Notes under the pieces: generated by a model
Told to the model about the DNA's origin: nothing
Database searches by the model: none
What the model saw: only the letters and a program-made list of their open reading frames with translations
Shown here: positions 23,957 through 33,105 of the stretch, piece after piece
Numbering within the stretch: position 1 is the first letter of the stretch
How the letters are laid out: each line of letters begins with the position of its first letter
Assembly (NCBI RefSeq): GCF_000517125.1
Contig: NZ_KI912155.1
Location: 951,179 to 1,015,178, forward strand
Source of the DNA: Arthrobacter sp. MA-N2
GTDB lineage: Bacteria > Actinomycetota > Actinomycetes > Actinomycetales > Micrococcaceae
DNA length: 64,000 nucleotides
Direction of reading: 5' to 3'
Position numbers and translations under genes: made by a program

Positions 23957-26566
23957 GTGCACGCACCGGCGCCCGAGCCGGGAACCCCTCCTGTCCCCGA
24001 CGTCCGCTCGCGACGATCGTGGACCGGAAGACTGCGTTCGGCGCAGCTCACCCTGGGTTTTATCGTCGTCTTTTGGGGATTGGGTGCCCTCACCTCGAGC
24101 CTTGCCGCTGGACCAGACACCCTCTGGCGGCTCAACGTCGAGTTGACGCCCCGTTCGGTAACCGATCACTGGTGGACCGTCCTGGCTTCCGCGCTGTGGG
24201 CAAGGGACCTGGCGGGGTATGTGCTGGGAACCTTGATGGTGCTGCTGCTCGGAGTGCCTTTGGAACGGCGAATGGGACGGCGGGCGTTTGCCCTCGCCGC
24301 CGTTTCGAGCCAGGTTCTGGGCGTCGGTGTTTCCCTTGGATTCCTGGCCTTGGCCCAAGGCTTGCTGGGCAGTTGGACCACCGAGATGGGCAGCCATCTC
24401 TTTATCGGTCCGAGTGCGTTCATCATCGGCACGGCCATGGCAGGAACGGCGTCCATGGCAACCCTGTGGAGGCGCCGTATCAGGCTGGCCGCCTTCGCAC
24501 TGTTGATGCTCCTGGCGCTCTACAGCGGAGGGTTTGCGGATCTCGTGAGGCTCGGGGCCGCAGCGGTAGGCGTGGCCTTAGGTCCACTGTTGATGGGCCG
24601 CCGGCCGCGATTCGGGCGCCTGCTCAGTTCCCGGCATGAAGCACGCGTGCTGCTATCGCTGCTCATCGCCGCGTCAGCGATCGGCCCGGTGGTTGCCGGA
24701 CTTATCCCGCATGCGGTGGGGCCGTTGTCGATCCTGCGGTTCCTGTTTACCAACATCCAGCCCGTGGATCCCCAAACGCTCCAGAATCTTTGCTCGGATC
24801 CGGCACAAGCGAAGGACTGTGCCGTCGCACAACTGCAGTTGCGCGCCGGGGCCGGCGGGCTCTTTATGGCCATACTCCCCTCGTTCCTCCTGCTGTTGCT
24901 CGCGGAGGGCCTACGTCGCGGACGGCGTTTCGCTTGGGTGGGAGTCCTGCTGATCCAAGTGGGCCTTTCCGTCCTGGCGGGAATTGCCATTGCCGGAGTC
25001 CTGCAACCGACTACCTCGGATACCGGGGCTAGCGAAGGGATCGCCGCAATCGAGGGATCCGCCTCCTCCCAGCCGCTCACCCTCGCCCTGCCATTGCTGC
25101 TGCCCCTTGCCCTGACCATCGTTCTTTTAACGACCCGGCGCCTCTTCCACGTCAAGGCGCCGAAAGGGAGCTACCGGCGCCTCCTTTTCCAGGTTCTTGC
25201 CATCGCGGCTGCCCTCAGTGTGGTGTACGTCGGTGCAGCTCTCGTCTTGGCCCGGGACTTCTCTCCTGTGCCAGGATGGCCGGACCTCCTCGCGGATGTC
25301 CCTGACCGTTTCCTGCCACTGGGCTTCGTACTGGACGTGCCTCCGGCTTTCTTCCCCATTGGTACGGCCGCCGTCCTCGTGTACGAGGGTGTCGGAGTTG
25401 TCTTTTGGGCCGTTGCGGGTTTCCTGATATTCCGGACGTTCCTCCGCCATGCGCATACCCGGCCCGACGCCAGCACGGAGCGCGCCCGGAAGGTCATCAG
25501 GACCGGGGAAGGCAGCTCGCTATCCTGGATGACCACGTGGCCAGGAAACATGTACTGGTTCTCCGCTTCAGGAAAGTCCTTTGTCGCGTATCGGGTCAGC
25601 ACGGGGATTGCGCTCACGCTCGGTGGCCCGGTGGGACCCAAATCCGAGATGAATGCCACATTCGCGGAATTTGCCCGCTATTGCAGGGGCAACGGGTGGA
25701 CACCGTGTTTCTATTCCGTACCCCAGGGTTTGCGCGACCACGCGGACTCCTCCGGCTGGAGTTCGGCACAAGTGGCCCAAGAGACGATCCTGCCGCTGCA
25801 CTCGGTTTCCTTCAAAGGAAAGAAGTTCCAGGACATCCGTACAGCCCTGAACAATGCTGCGAAGGCCGGCATCCGTTACGAGTGGACGAGTTACGCCTCG
25901 GCTCCGTTCTCCGTCCAGGTCCAGATCGAGGAAATCTCCGAAGAGTGGGTGGCCGACAAGAACATGCCCGAGATGGGGTTTACCCTCGGCAGCCTCGACG
26001 AGCTCGACGATCCCGAGGTCCGCTGCTTACTCGCCATTGACCAGCGCCATACCGTCCACGCTGTCACGTCGTGGTTGCCCGTGTACCGCAACGGGCACAT
26101 CGTCGGCTGGACCCTCGATTTCATGCGGCGCCGCAGCAATGGCTTCCGCGCCAGCATCGAATTCCTCATCGCTTCCGCAGCTCTCAGCCTCAAGGACGAA
26201 GGATGCGAATTCCTGAGCCTTTCCGGAGCACCCCTGGCGCGGGCCGAGGAGGATCCTTCCGAAAACCCGAGGCCAAGACCACGATCCCGGCCTCCAGGCA
26301 ACCTCGACCGCTTGCTCGACTGGTTGGGGGCGACCTTGGAGCCGGTGTACGGGTTCAGGTCCCTCCTGGCCTTCAAAGCAAAATTCCGGCCCCGGTACGA
26401 GCCCCTCTACATGCTTTACCCGGATGCCGCTTCCTTACCCGCCGTCGGAACTGCGGTGGCAAGGGCATACCTCCCAATGCTCAACCTCGGGGCCGGGCTG
26501 GCGTTGCTGGGCCGGATCTTCCGCCGGCCCCAACGCTCCCGGACGTCAGTTCGACGCCGGGCTTGA
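23957..26566 (+). CDS. MprF-like protein: pseudo-rhomboid N-terminus, membrane domain and DUF2156 transferase domain
   Basis: Starting at GTG 23957 (AGAAAGG upstream) gives 869 residues. Residues 30-215 form a rhomboid-like six-helix region. It keeps GPSAFIIG (151-158), but the expected second catalytic His position reads VRLGAAAVG (Arg198), so it is likely inactive. Further membrane helices follow to about residue 500. The C-terminal part (about 510-830) is a DUF2156 phosphatidylglycerol lysyltransferase-type domain with GNMYWFSASGKSFVAYRV and FMRRRSNGFRASIEFLIASA. Such proteins aminoacylate membrane lipids and protect against cationic peptides. The last 21 bp overlap the convergent GH15 gene. 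Confidence 0.85.
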   Translation: MHAPAPEPGTPPVPDVRSRRSWTGRLRSAQLTLGFIVVFWGLGALTSSLAAGPDTLWRLNVELTPRSVTDHWWTVLASALWARDLAGYVLGTLMVLLLGVPLERRMGRRAFALAAVSSQVLGVGVSLGFLALAQGLLGSWTTEMGSHLFIGPSAFIIGTAMAGTASMATLWRRRIRLAAFALLMLLALYSGGFADLVRLGAAAVGVALGPLLMGRRPRFGRLLSSRHEARVLLSLLIAASAIGPVVAGLIPHAVGPLSILRFLFTNIQPVDPQTLQNLCSDPAQAKDCAVAQLQLRAGAGGLFMAILPSFLLLLLAEGLRRGRRFAWVGVLLIQVGLSVLAGIAIAGVLQPTTSDTGASEGIAAIEGSASSQPLTLALPLLLPLALTIVLLTTRRLFHVKAPKGSYRRLLFQVLAIAAALSVVYVGAALVLARDFSPVPGWPDLLADVPDRFLPLGFVLDVPPAFFPIGTAAVLVYEGVGVVFWAVAGFLIFRTFLRHAHTRPDASTERARKVIRTGEGSSLSWMTTWPGNMYWFSASGKSFVAYRVSTGIALTLGGPVGPKSEMNATFAEFARYCRGNGWTPCFYSVPQGLRDHADSSGWSSAQVAQETILPLHSVSFKGKKFQDIRTALNNAAKAGIRYEWTSYASAPFSVQVQIEEISEEWVADKNMPEMGFTLGSLDELDDPEVRCLLAIDQRHTVHAVTSWLPVYRNGHIVGWTLDFMRRRSNGFRASIEFLIASAALSLKDEGCEFLSLSGAPLARAEEDPSENPRPRPRSRPPGNLDRLLDWLGATLEPVYGFRSLLAFKAKFRPRYEPLYMLYPDAASLPAVGTAVARAYLPMLNLGAGLALLGRIFRRPQRSRTSVRRRA

Positions 26567-28435
26567 GCTCGCAGACGACGCCGACGTCGCTTCCGATGAG
26601 GCTGCCGTTGAGTCCGACGGCGGTACCCCGCCAATCGGGGCGTTGCTGTGATGGACTTTGCCGTGGTGCAGCTGCAAGGCACTCAGAACAAGGCCGAAGT
26701 GACTGAAGGCCTGGGGCATGTTGCCCAGTTGCCGTCCGGCCTGTGCATCCCATTCTTCGCTCAGCAGCCCCACATCATTGCTCAAGCCGAGGAGCCTCTC
26801 GAAAAGCGCCGTCGCCTCCGCATGGCGCCCGGCCCCTAGAAGGGCGTCCACCATCCAGAAGGAACACGCAAGGAAGACGCCCTCGCGGCCCGGCAGTCCG
26901 TCGTCGCTGTCTGCCGGACGGTAGCGCAGCACGAAGCCGTCCTCCGTCAGCTCGCGCTGGATGGCTTCAATGGTCCCGATAACGCGTGGATCATCGTGCG
27001 GCAGGAAGCCCACCTTGGGAATCAGGAGAAGACTCGCATCCAGCTCCTTGCTCCCGTAGGACTGGACGAAAGTGTTGCGTTCGGTGTCGAATCCCTTGGT
27101 CATGACTTGGTTGTGGATGGTGTCCCGCAGAGCCTCCCAGCGATCCAACGGTCCGGGCATCCCCGATTCACGGATGCCGCGGACCATGCGGTCGGCCGCG
27201 ACCCATGCCATCACCTTGGAGTGCACGAAGTGGCGCCGCGGGCCCCGCACTTCCCAGAGCCCGTTGTCGGGCTGGTTCCAGATGCGCTCAAGGTGGCGCA
27301 TCAAGGCAGTCTGGACATCCCAGGAATCGTCGCCGATGGCCAACAGCGATGCGCGGGTCAGGGACAGGCAGTCCAGGACCTCTCCCCAGACGTCGAGCTG
27401 GAGCTGCTCGGCTGCCGCATTCCCGGTTCGTACCGGCGTGGAACCCTGGTATCCCGAAAGCCACGCCAGCTCCGCCTCCGGCAATCTCCGGTGGCCATGC
27501 AGGCTGTACATGATCTGGAGGTCGGCCGGGTCGCCTGCCACAGCGCGCAGGAGCCAATGGCGCCATGCGGCGGCCTCCTCGGTATAGCCAGCGGCCAGGA
27601 AGGCTTGCAGAGTCAACGTGGCATCACGCAGCCAGCAATAGCGGTAGTCCCAGTTCCGCGGCCCGCCGATCTGCTCGGGGAGCGAAGTGGTGGCAGCGGC
27701 AACGATGCCCCCGGTGGGCGCATAGGTGAGAGCTTTCAGCGTGATCAACGAGCGCTGGACGGCTTTCCGGTAAGGCCCCCGGACCGTGCAACGCTTGGAC
27801 CATTCCGTCCAGAACGCCGCTGTGTCATCCAAAGCGATATCTGCCTCGACCGTGCGGGGACGCCGTTCGTGGCTGGGCGCCCAGGTCATGACGAAGGGGA
27901 TATGGTCACCGGCATTCACCGTGAATTCGCTGACCGTGGTGAAGTTCTTTCCTATCAACGGCGCCGGGGACTTGAGATAGACGGAATCCGGACCGGCCAC
28001 CGCGTGGAGGCCGTGCCTGTCGCGACGCACCCACGGGACCACGTGCCCGTAGTCGAACCGCAGGATCAGCTCGCCCCGCATTTTGACCGTCCCGCGGATC
28101 CCTTCAACTATCCGGACGACGTCCGCGACGTCATCGCGCGGCGGCATGAAGTCGGTGACCCGCACGTGCCCTTCCCCGGTCTCCCACTCGGTTTCGAGGA
28201 TGAGCGTCCCGTCCCGGTACTGACGGCGCGTGCAGGTGCCCGCGGATTCAGGGGCAAGGAGCCAACGGCCGGCTTTGGGTGAATCCAGGAGCGCGGCGAA
28301 GCACGCGGGCGAATCGAATCGTGGAAGGCACAGCCAGTCAATGGAGCCTGCCGTGCTGACCAGGGCCGCGGTATGCAGGTCCCCGATCATTGCGTAGTCT
28401 TCGATTCTTTGGCCGGTAGACGGTTGACCGTTCAC
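26546..28435 (-). CDS. Glycoside hydrolase family 15 protein (glucoamylase/trehalase-like)
   Basis: The 629-residue cytoplasmic protein has the N-terminal segment IEDYAMIGDLHTAALVSTAGSIDWLCLPRFDSP, typical of bacterial GH15 enzymes. The (alpha/alpha)6 barrel carries NWDYRYCWLRDATLTLQA near residue 263 and the late SEEWDAQAGRQLGNMPQAFSH near 560, where a catalytic Glu is expected. Actinobacterial relatives include trehalases. The start is GTG in a GTGA overlap with the adenylate kinase stop, so the two are coupled. The Ser/Ala-rich C-terminal tail (last 25 residues) overlaps the MprF-like gene on the other strand. Confidence 0.88.
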   Translation of the reverse strand: MNGQPSTGQRIEDYAMIGDLHTAALVSTAGSIDWLCLPRFDSPACFAALLDSPKAGRWLLAPESAGTCTRRQYRDGTLILETEWETGEGHVRVTDFMPPRDDVADVVRIVEGIRGTVKMRGELILRFDYGHVVPWVRRDRHGLHAVAGPDSVYLKSPAPLIGKNFTTVSEFTVNAGDHIPFVMTWAPSHERRPRTVEADIALDDTAAFWTEWSKRCTVRGPYRKAVQRSLITLKALTYAPTGGIVAAATTSLPEQIGGPRNWDYRYCWLRDATLTLQAFLAAGYTEEAAAWRHWLLRAVAGDPADLQIMYSLHGHRRLPEAELAWLSGYQGSTPVRTGNAAAEQLQLDVWGEVLDCLSLTRASLLAIGDDSWDVQTALMRHLERIWNQPDNGLWEVRGPRRHFVHSKVMAWVAADRMVRGIRESGMPGPLDRWEALRDTIHNQVMTKGFDTERNTFVQSYGSKELDASLLLIPKVGFLPHDDPRVIGTIEAIQRELTEDGFVLRYRPADSDDGLPGREGVFLACSFWMVDALLGAGRHAEATALFERLLGLSNDVGLLSEEWDAQAGRQLGNMPQAFSHFGLVLSALQLHHGKVHHSNAPIGGVPPSDSTAASSEATSASSASSSPASN

Positions 28436-29019
28436 AGTCCCTTCCTTAGAGCTGATTCAATGGCGCCTATGGCTTTGGCGGTGATTTCTTCCCGGTGGCC
28501 GGAACCATCCACGGCGAGCACGATTCCACGCTCAAGGTACCGCTCGACGACGGCCCGCGTCTGGTCGCGATAGAGCTCCAGACGGCGTCGGATCACCGGC
28601 GCCGTGTCGTCGCTGCGCCCCTGTTCCTTCGCCCTGCGGAGCATGCGAGCCACGAGTTCGTCGTCGTCGACTGTCAGTTCGAGCACCGCGTCAAGCCGAT
28701 GCCGGGTGCCGGACAGGAAGCCGTCGAGTGCCTCGATTTGCGCCGTCGTGCGGGGGTAGCCGTCCAAGAGGAACCCTGTCTGCACATCGGTGTCGCCGAG
28801 CCTTTGCCGGACCATGGCATTGGTGACGTGATCCGGCACGAACTCACCGCTGTGCATGTACTTGCTGGCTTCGGCGCCGAGTTCTGTCCTGCCCAGAACA
28901 TGCGCGCGGAAAATGTCGCCGGTAGAGACGGCGGGGACACCGAAATGCCTCGCGATGTATTCAGCTTGGGTGCCCTTGCCCGAGCCAGGAGGGCCCATGA
29001 TGATTAATCGCAATGTCAC
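28432..29019 (-). CDS. adk: Adenylate kinase, short form
   Basis: The 195-residue enzyme interconverts AMP and ATP with two ADP. It has the P-loop GPPGSGKGTQA at residues 9-19, STGDIFRAHV near 32, the DGYPRTTAQ motif near 86 and a short lid with no Cys. The GTG at 29019 gives the usual N-terminus VTLRLIIMGPPG; the upstream ATG would add 12 unusual residues. Actinobacteria carry their main adk beside secY, which is not here, so this is likely a second copy. It is coupled by a 4-bp overlap to the GH15 gene. Confidence 0.9.
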   Translation of the reverse strand: MTLRLIIMGPPGSGKGTQAEYIARHFGVPAVSTGDIFRAHVLGRTELGAEASKYMHSGEFVPDHVTNAMVRQRLGDTDVQTGFLLDGYPRTTAQIEALDGFLSGTRHRLDAVLELTVDDDELVARMLRRAKEQGRSDDTAPVIRRRLELYRDQTRAVVERYLERGIVLAVDGSGHREEITAKAIGAIESALRKGL

Positions 29020-29114
29020 TGTCCGTTCGTGAAGCGGTTCTTCTTGCCCCGGCATGTGGGCTAGAGCTTAGCAACTCCGAAGCGCTCGCGGCAGGGTTGC
29101 CTTGGCTCGCCGCT

Positions 29115-30047
29115 CTAGACCGTGGCGGGGTCGGTGTTGGCTCCGCAGAGGATCACGGCCACGCGTTCCCCTTCCGCGGGAACGTATGCGCCGGCGTTCA
29201 GGGCCGCGAACGCGGTGGCTGCGCCATGCTCCACGACGATCCTGTACTGCTCCCAGAGGAGGGAGCGCGCGGCGGCGATGTCGTCGTCGGACACCAGTAC
29301 CGTCCGGACGCCCGTGCGGACTGCCATTTCGAAGCCGATCCGGCCGATTTGCCGGGCTCCCAGTGAGTCGGCGGCGATCCCGGACACGGCCACGTCAACG
29401 GGTGTCCCTGCGGCGAGTGCCGAATGAAGGGTGGGCGCGTTGTCCGGCTCGACGCCGATAACCCGGGCGTGACCTTCGACGGCGGCCGCGATTCCCGCCA
29501 TGAGTCCGCCGCCGCCAACAGCCACCACCACGGTGTCTACTTCGCCAAGCTGTTCGAGAAGTTCCGAGCCGACAGTGCCCGCGCCGGCGGCAATTTCGGG
29601 CTGATCGTAGGCGTGGCAATAGACGGCGCCGGATTCCGCAGCATAGGCCAGTGCGGCGTCGAACGCTTCGGCATACTCAGTTCCGCGCAGGACCACGGTG
29701 GCACCGCTGGCCTTGAGTTTGTTGACCTTCACGGCAGGTGCCGTTTCGGGGACGAAAACGGTTGCGGGGACGCCGAGTTGCGCTGCCGCATAGGCGTTCG
29801 CCAGCCCGGCGTTGCCACCTGACGCGACGACGATTCCCACGTCGTCCTTCAGCTCGCCGCGCTCCCGGCTCGCCAGGACGCGGTTGAAGGCACCCCTCGC
29901 CTTGAAAGTGCCCGTGTGCTGCATGAATTCGCACTTGAACCACAATTGGCCGGGCACCGTTCCAGCATCCGCCTCGAATACCGGCGTGCGGCGGATCTTC
30001 CCGGCAATCCGGGCAGCCGCTTCATCGACGTCGGCGCGTGTGATCAT
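29115..30047 (-). CDS. Threonine/serine dehydratase (PLP-dependent, fold type II)
   Basis: The 310-residue enzyme has the PLP lysine in TGTFKARGA near residue 47, SGGNAGLANAYAA near 77 and the phosphate-binding GGGGL near 178. It lacks the C-terminal ACT domains of biosynthetic threonine deaminase, which fits a catabolic threonine or serine dehydratase or a serine racemase-like enzyme. The ATG at 30047 stands at the start of homology with GGACC a few bases upstream. Neighbours give no further hint to the substrate. Confidence 0.88.
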   Translation of the reverse strand: MITRADVDEAAARIAGKIRRTPVFEADAGTVPGQLWFKCEFMQHTGTFKARGAFNRVLASRERGELKDDVGIVVASGGNAGLANAYAAAQLGVPATVFVPETAPAVKVNKLKASGATVVLRGTEYAEAFDAALAYAAESGAVYCHAYDQPEIAAGAGTVGSELLEQLGEVDTVVVAVGGGGLMAGIAAAVEGHARVIGVEPDNAPTLHSALAAGTPVDVAVSGIAADSLGARQIGRIGFEMAVRTGVRTVLVSDDDIAAARSLLWEQYRIVVEHGAATAFAALNAGAYVPAEGERVAVILCGANTDPATV

Positions 30048-30131
30048 GGGAAGGTCCTCGTTCGGTGCGGGAAGATCATGGCAGGGCTATGCCTAGGCTA
30101 TCGCCTGGGCCCGCGCTGCCAGGGTTCCCTG

Positions 30132-30151
30132 GCCGGTGGGGCCCCACCGGC
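30132..30151. repeat. 20-bp perfect palindrome
   Basis: GCCGGTGGGG followed directly by CCCCACCGGC forms a perfect GC-only cruciform in the 175-bp gap between the dehydratase gene and the small membrane protein gene. It could terminate transcription of the upstream membrane protein gene or act in the dehydratase promoter. Confidence 0.5.
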
Positions 30152-30222
30152 GAGGGTCCCTGCCTGAGCTTGCGAAGGCTGGGAGCTGGTGGGGACTTGC
30201 GGGGCGAGGGCGGCGGTGGGGA

Positions 30223-30495
30223 TCAGGAGGACTCGACGTCGGCCGTTCCGAGTTGCTGGCGGCGAGTCTGGCGGTTCCGCCACCAACGGCGGACCAGATC
30301 CACTGCGGCCCAGATTCCGGCGAGCGGAGAAAGCACAACCACTCCGTAGATAAAGATCATCCACGTCAGGATGGCCAGGGGCGGCTGCCCTCCGCTCAAC
30401 CAGGACAAGCCGCCGAGCAACCCGATCGTCCAAAACAGAAGCACGCCCACGAACACCGCTCCCGCCGGAAAATATTCGCTTCGCACAACAGCCAT
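30223..30495 (-). CDS. Small two-helix membrane protein
   Basis: The 90-residue protein has two hydrophobic segments (about residues 12-32 and 42-65) and an Arg-rich cytoplasmic tail (VRRWWRNRQTRRQQL). The ATG at 30495 has GGAGA six bases upstream and is preferred to the GTG at 30507. I do not recognise a named family. It is divergent from the penicillin-binding protein gene across about 200 bp. Confidence 0.7.
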   Translation of the reverse strand: MAVVRSEYFPAGAVFVGVLLFWTIGLLGGLSWLSGGQPPLAILTWMIFIYGVVVLSPLAGIWAAVDLVRRWWRNRQTRRQQLGTADVESS

Positions 30496-30701
30496 GAGTG
30501 TCTCCACCGGCTGCCCACCTGCCTTCCTTCGTCACACCCGAATATCTTCAGTATGCATCCGGACAAACAAGGAGTGCTGTCAGCGCGCGGGCGAAGTGAC
30601 GAACATAACTGCGCAGGGCGTGTCGCCACGATTTTCGGGGCCTGTTTGACGCGTGGAAGAGCGGCGTACTCTGGATACACGGACGGTTGATAGCTGGAAA
30701 A

Positions 30702-32876
30702 ATGGCATCGAAAAACAGTCGAAAACGGGGTTTGAGCGCGGCCCTGTGGAGGATCTTCGGATTCTTCGTGGTGAGCGCTTTTTGTGGCGTTCTGGCCGCT
30801 GGGCTTGTGGTCCCCGGTGTTGCGTCTGCAGGGATGGCCATCAGCGGTTCCATCCAGTACTTTGACAACCTTCCTGGTGACCTCGTCGTCAATGCGCCGT
30901 CACAGTCAACCAGAGTTCTTGGTTCCGACGGAAAGACCATCGCAACCTTCTATGCGGAGAACCGCGTGAGGGTCAGCCTCGACCAGATGTCGCCCTACAT
31001 CAAGGAAGCGATCGTCGCCGTAGAGGACAGCCGCTTTTACAATCACGGCGGCATCGACCCCCAGGGGATTCTCCGGGCACTGGCGTCCAACGTCACTAAA
31101 GGCACCAACGAGGGCGCGTCGACCCTGACCCAGCAATATGTCACCAACGTACTCAACGAGTCCCGTTTGGCGGCAGGGCAGACCGGAGCGGTGGTCCTCA
31201 GCGGGCAGAAGACCCTCGGTGACAAGATCCGCGAAATGAAGCTCGCCGTCGAACTCGAGAAGAAATTCACGAAGGACCAGATCCTCGAGGGTTACCTGAA
31301 CATCGTCTTCTTCAACAGGGATGCTTACGGCATCGAAGCCGCTGCACAGCATTTCTTTAGCGTCTCTGCCAAGGACCTCAGCCTGCCGCAGGCCGCCCTG
31401 CTCGCCGGACTCGTCAACAGCCCCAGTTTCTACGATCCGTCCCTCCATCCGGACAACTCCATCAAACGGCGCAATCTTGTGCTGGCCGACATGCTCGCCC
31501 AACACAAGATCCAGCAAGCAGAGTACGCGTCTGCCGTCGCCACGCCCCTCAAGCTCAACATCACCCCGGGAGGTCAAGGCTGCGCCGCCGCGGAGATGGC
31601 AGTGTACTTCTGCGACTACATCTCCCATCTCATCCTTAACGACCCGGCCTACGGTGCCAGCGTCACAGACCGGGAACAGCTTCTGTACCGGGGTGGTTTG
31701 ACCATCACCACGACGCTCGACAGCCGCTTGCAGGTAGTCGCACAGCAGCAGGTCGATGCTACGGCAGGGACCAACCCGGACAAGTGGGGCGCTTCCTTGG
31801 TCACGGTGCAGCCGGGCACGGGCAGGATCCTGGCCATGGCACAAAACACGGTATTTCTGCCCGAGCCCGGCAAATTCGATACGCAGCTGAATTTCAATGT
31901 CGATTCCAAGGACGCCAACGGCAATGACCTCAACGGAGCCGGGGGGTTCCAGCCAGGTTCGGCCATGAAGCCGTTCACTTTCACGGAGTGGCTCAACGAG
32001 GGCAAGTCAATGACCACCGTGGTGGACGCGTCGAGGAGGGTCTATCCCCTCGGGTTCCCCTGGAGAGACAGCTGTGGAAAAGTCCTGGGCGGCTACAGCA
32101 CGGCCCAGAAAATCGCCGGCCTTGGCACAGCTGACGATCTCCGCAACAACGACGAGGGCTACTACCGCCCCATGCCCGTCAACTACGGGCTCTACAACTC
32201 CATCAACACCGCAACCTTTGCGGAGGCAAGCCAACTGGACTTCTGTGGCATTCAGAAAGTAGTCGATGCAGTAGGCCTCCATAGTGGAGTGGACAACGCC
32301 CCCGTGAACATGCACCAGCTAGGCAACCTCCTTGGCGGCACCGAAGTATCGCCGCTGGTGATGGCTAGCGCCTTTGCGACTTTCGCCAACGACGGGACGT
32401 ACTGCGCGCCGATCGCCATTGTGAGCGTGACGGACCCGGCCGGGAGCAAGTTGCCCGCCCAAGCCGCTTCCTGCCGCCCGGCCATCAAGCCGGAGGTGGC
32501 CCGCGGGGTCAACTCCGTGCTTCAGGACGTCCTGAAACGGGGATCCGGCGTCTACATTCAACCCAAGGTCCAGGACTTGTTCCCCACCGCGGCAAAGACG
32601 GGAACGAACAATAGCAATGGTTCGACCTGGGTGCTCGGATACACCACGGGCCTCGCCACCGCGTCATTCTTTGGCGACACCATGGCGGGGGAAAGCCGAG
32701 CCGGACAAAACGTGACCATCAACGGCAAGTTTTACACCGCAATCGACGGCTACATGCTGGCCGGGCCGCAGTGGGCGAACTACATGACGCAGGTGGGCCG
32801 CCTGTACCCGGCCGCAGCGTTCCCGGCGCCGCCCGCCTCCATGACGGGAACGCCGACGGCGAGTCCGTCCCCCTGA
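30702..32876 (+). CDS. Class A penicillin-binding protein (bifunctional transglycosylase/transpeptidase)
   Basis: This 724-residue peptidoglycan synthase has one N-terminal membrane anchor (residues 20-45). The glycosyltransferase GT51 domain contains EDSRFYNHGGIDP near residue 108, GASTLTQQYVTN near 140 and EGYLNIVFFN near 194. A transpeptidase domain follows with the active-site SAMK in GSAMKPF near residue 423 and KTGTNN near residue 633. The Ser/Pro-rich C-terminus lacks PASTA domains. The ATG at 30702 with GCTGGA upstream is used; a TTG at 30687 is the alternative. Confidence 0.92.
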   Translation: MASKNSRKRGLSAALWRIFGFFVVSAFCGVLAAGLVVPGVASAGMAISGSIQYFDNLPGDLVVNAPSQSTRVLGSDGKTIATFYAENRVRVSLDQMSPYIKEAIVAVEDSRFYNHGGIDPQGILRALASNVTKGTNEGASTLTQQYVTNVLNESRLAAGQTGAVVLSGQKTLGDKIREMKLAVELEKKFTKDQILEGYLNIVFFNRDAYGIEAAAQHFFSVSAKDLSLPQAALLAGLVNSPSFYDPSLHPDNSIKRRNLVLADMLAQHKIQQAEYASAVATPLKLNITPGGQGCAAAEMAVYFCDYISHLILNDPAYGASVTDREQLLYRGGLTITTTLDSRLQVVAQQQVDATAGTNPDKWGASLVTVQPGTGRILAMAQNTVFLPEPGKFDTQLNFNVDSKDANGNDLNGAGGFQPGSAMKPFTFTEWLNEGKSMTTVVDASRRVYPLGFPWRDSCGKVLGGYSTAQKIAGLGTADDLRNNDEGYYRPMPVNYGLYNSINTATFAEASQLDFCGIQKVVDAVGLHSGVDNAPVNMHQLGNLLGGTEVSPLVMASAFATFANDGTYCAPIAIVSVTDPAGSKLPAQAASCRPAIKPEVARGVNSVLQDVLKRGSGVYIQPKVQDLFPTAAKTGTNNSNGSTWVLGYTTGLATASFFGDTMAGESRAGQNVTINGKFYTAIDGYMLAGPQWANYMTQVGRLYPAAAFPAPPASMTGTPTASPSP

Positions 32877-33105
32877 GCCTTGAAGACCCCGATCGTGGAG
32901 CGCCAGTGAGCCCGTACCTCGGGCCGCCTCAGGGGTACGCGTTTCTTCTGTGAGTTTCGGAAGAGTTTGGCAACTCCTGATTGAACCTGCCGTGAACGTT
33001 TCAGGGATGAAGCCAATTCGGCGTTATGAGGTCCCTCCCGGCCACAAGAATCGTCCGGGGACGCATTTTCCGATCGATAAGAACGCAAGAGCGAAGGGCC
33101 TTATT

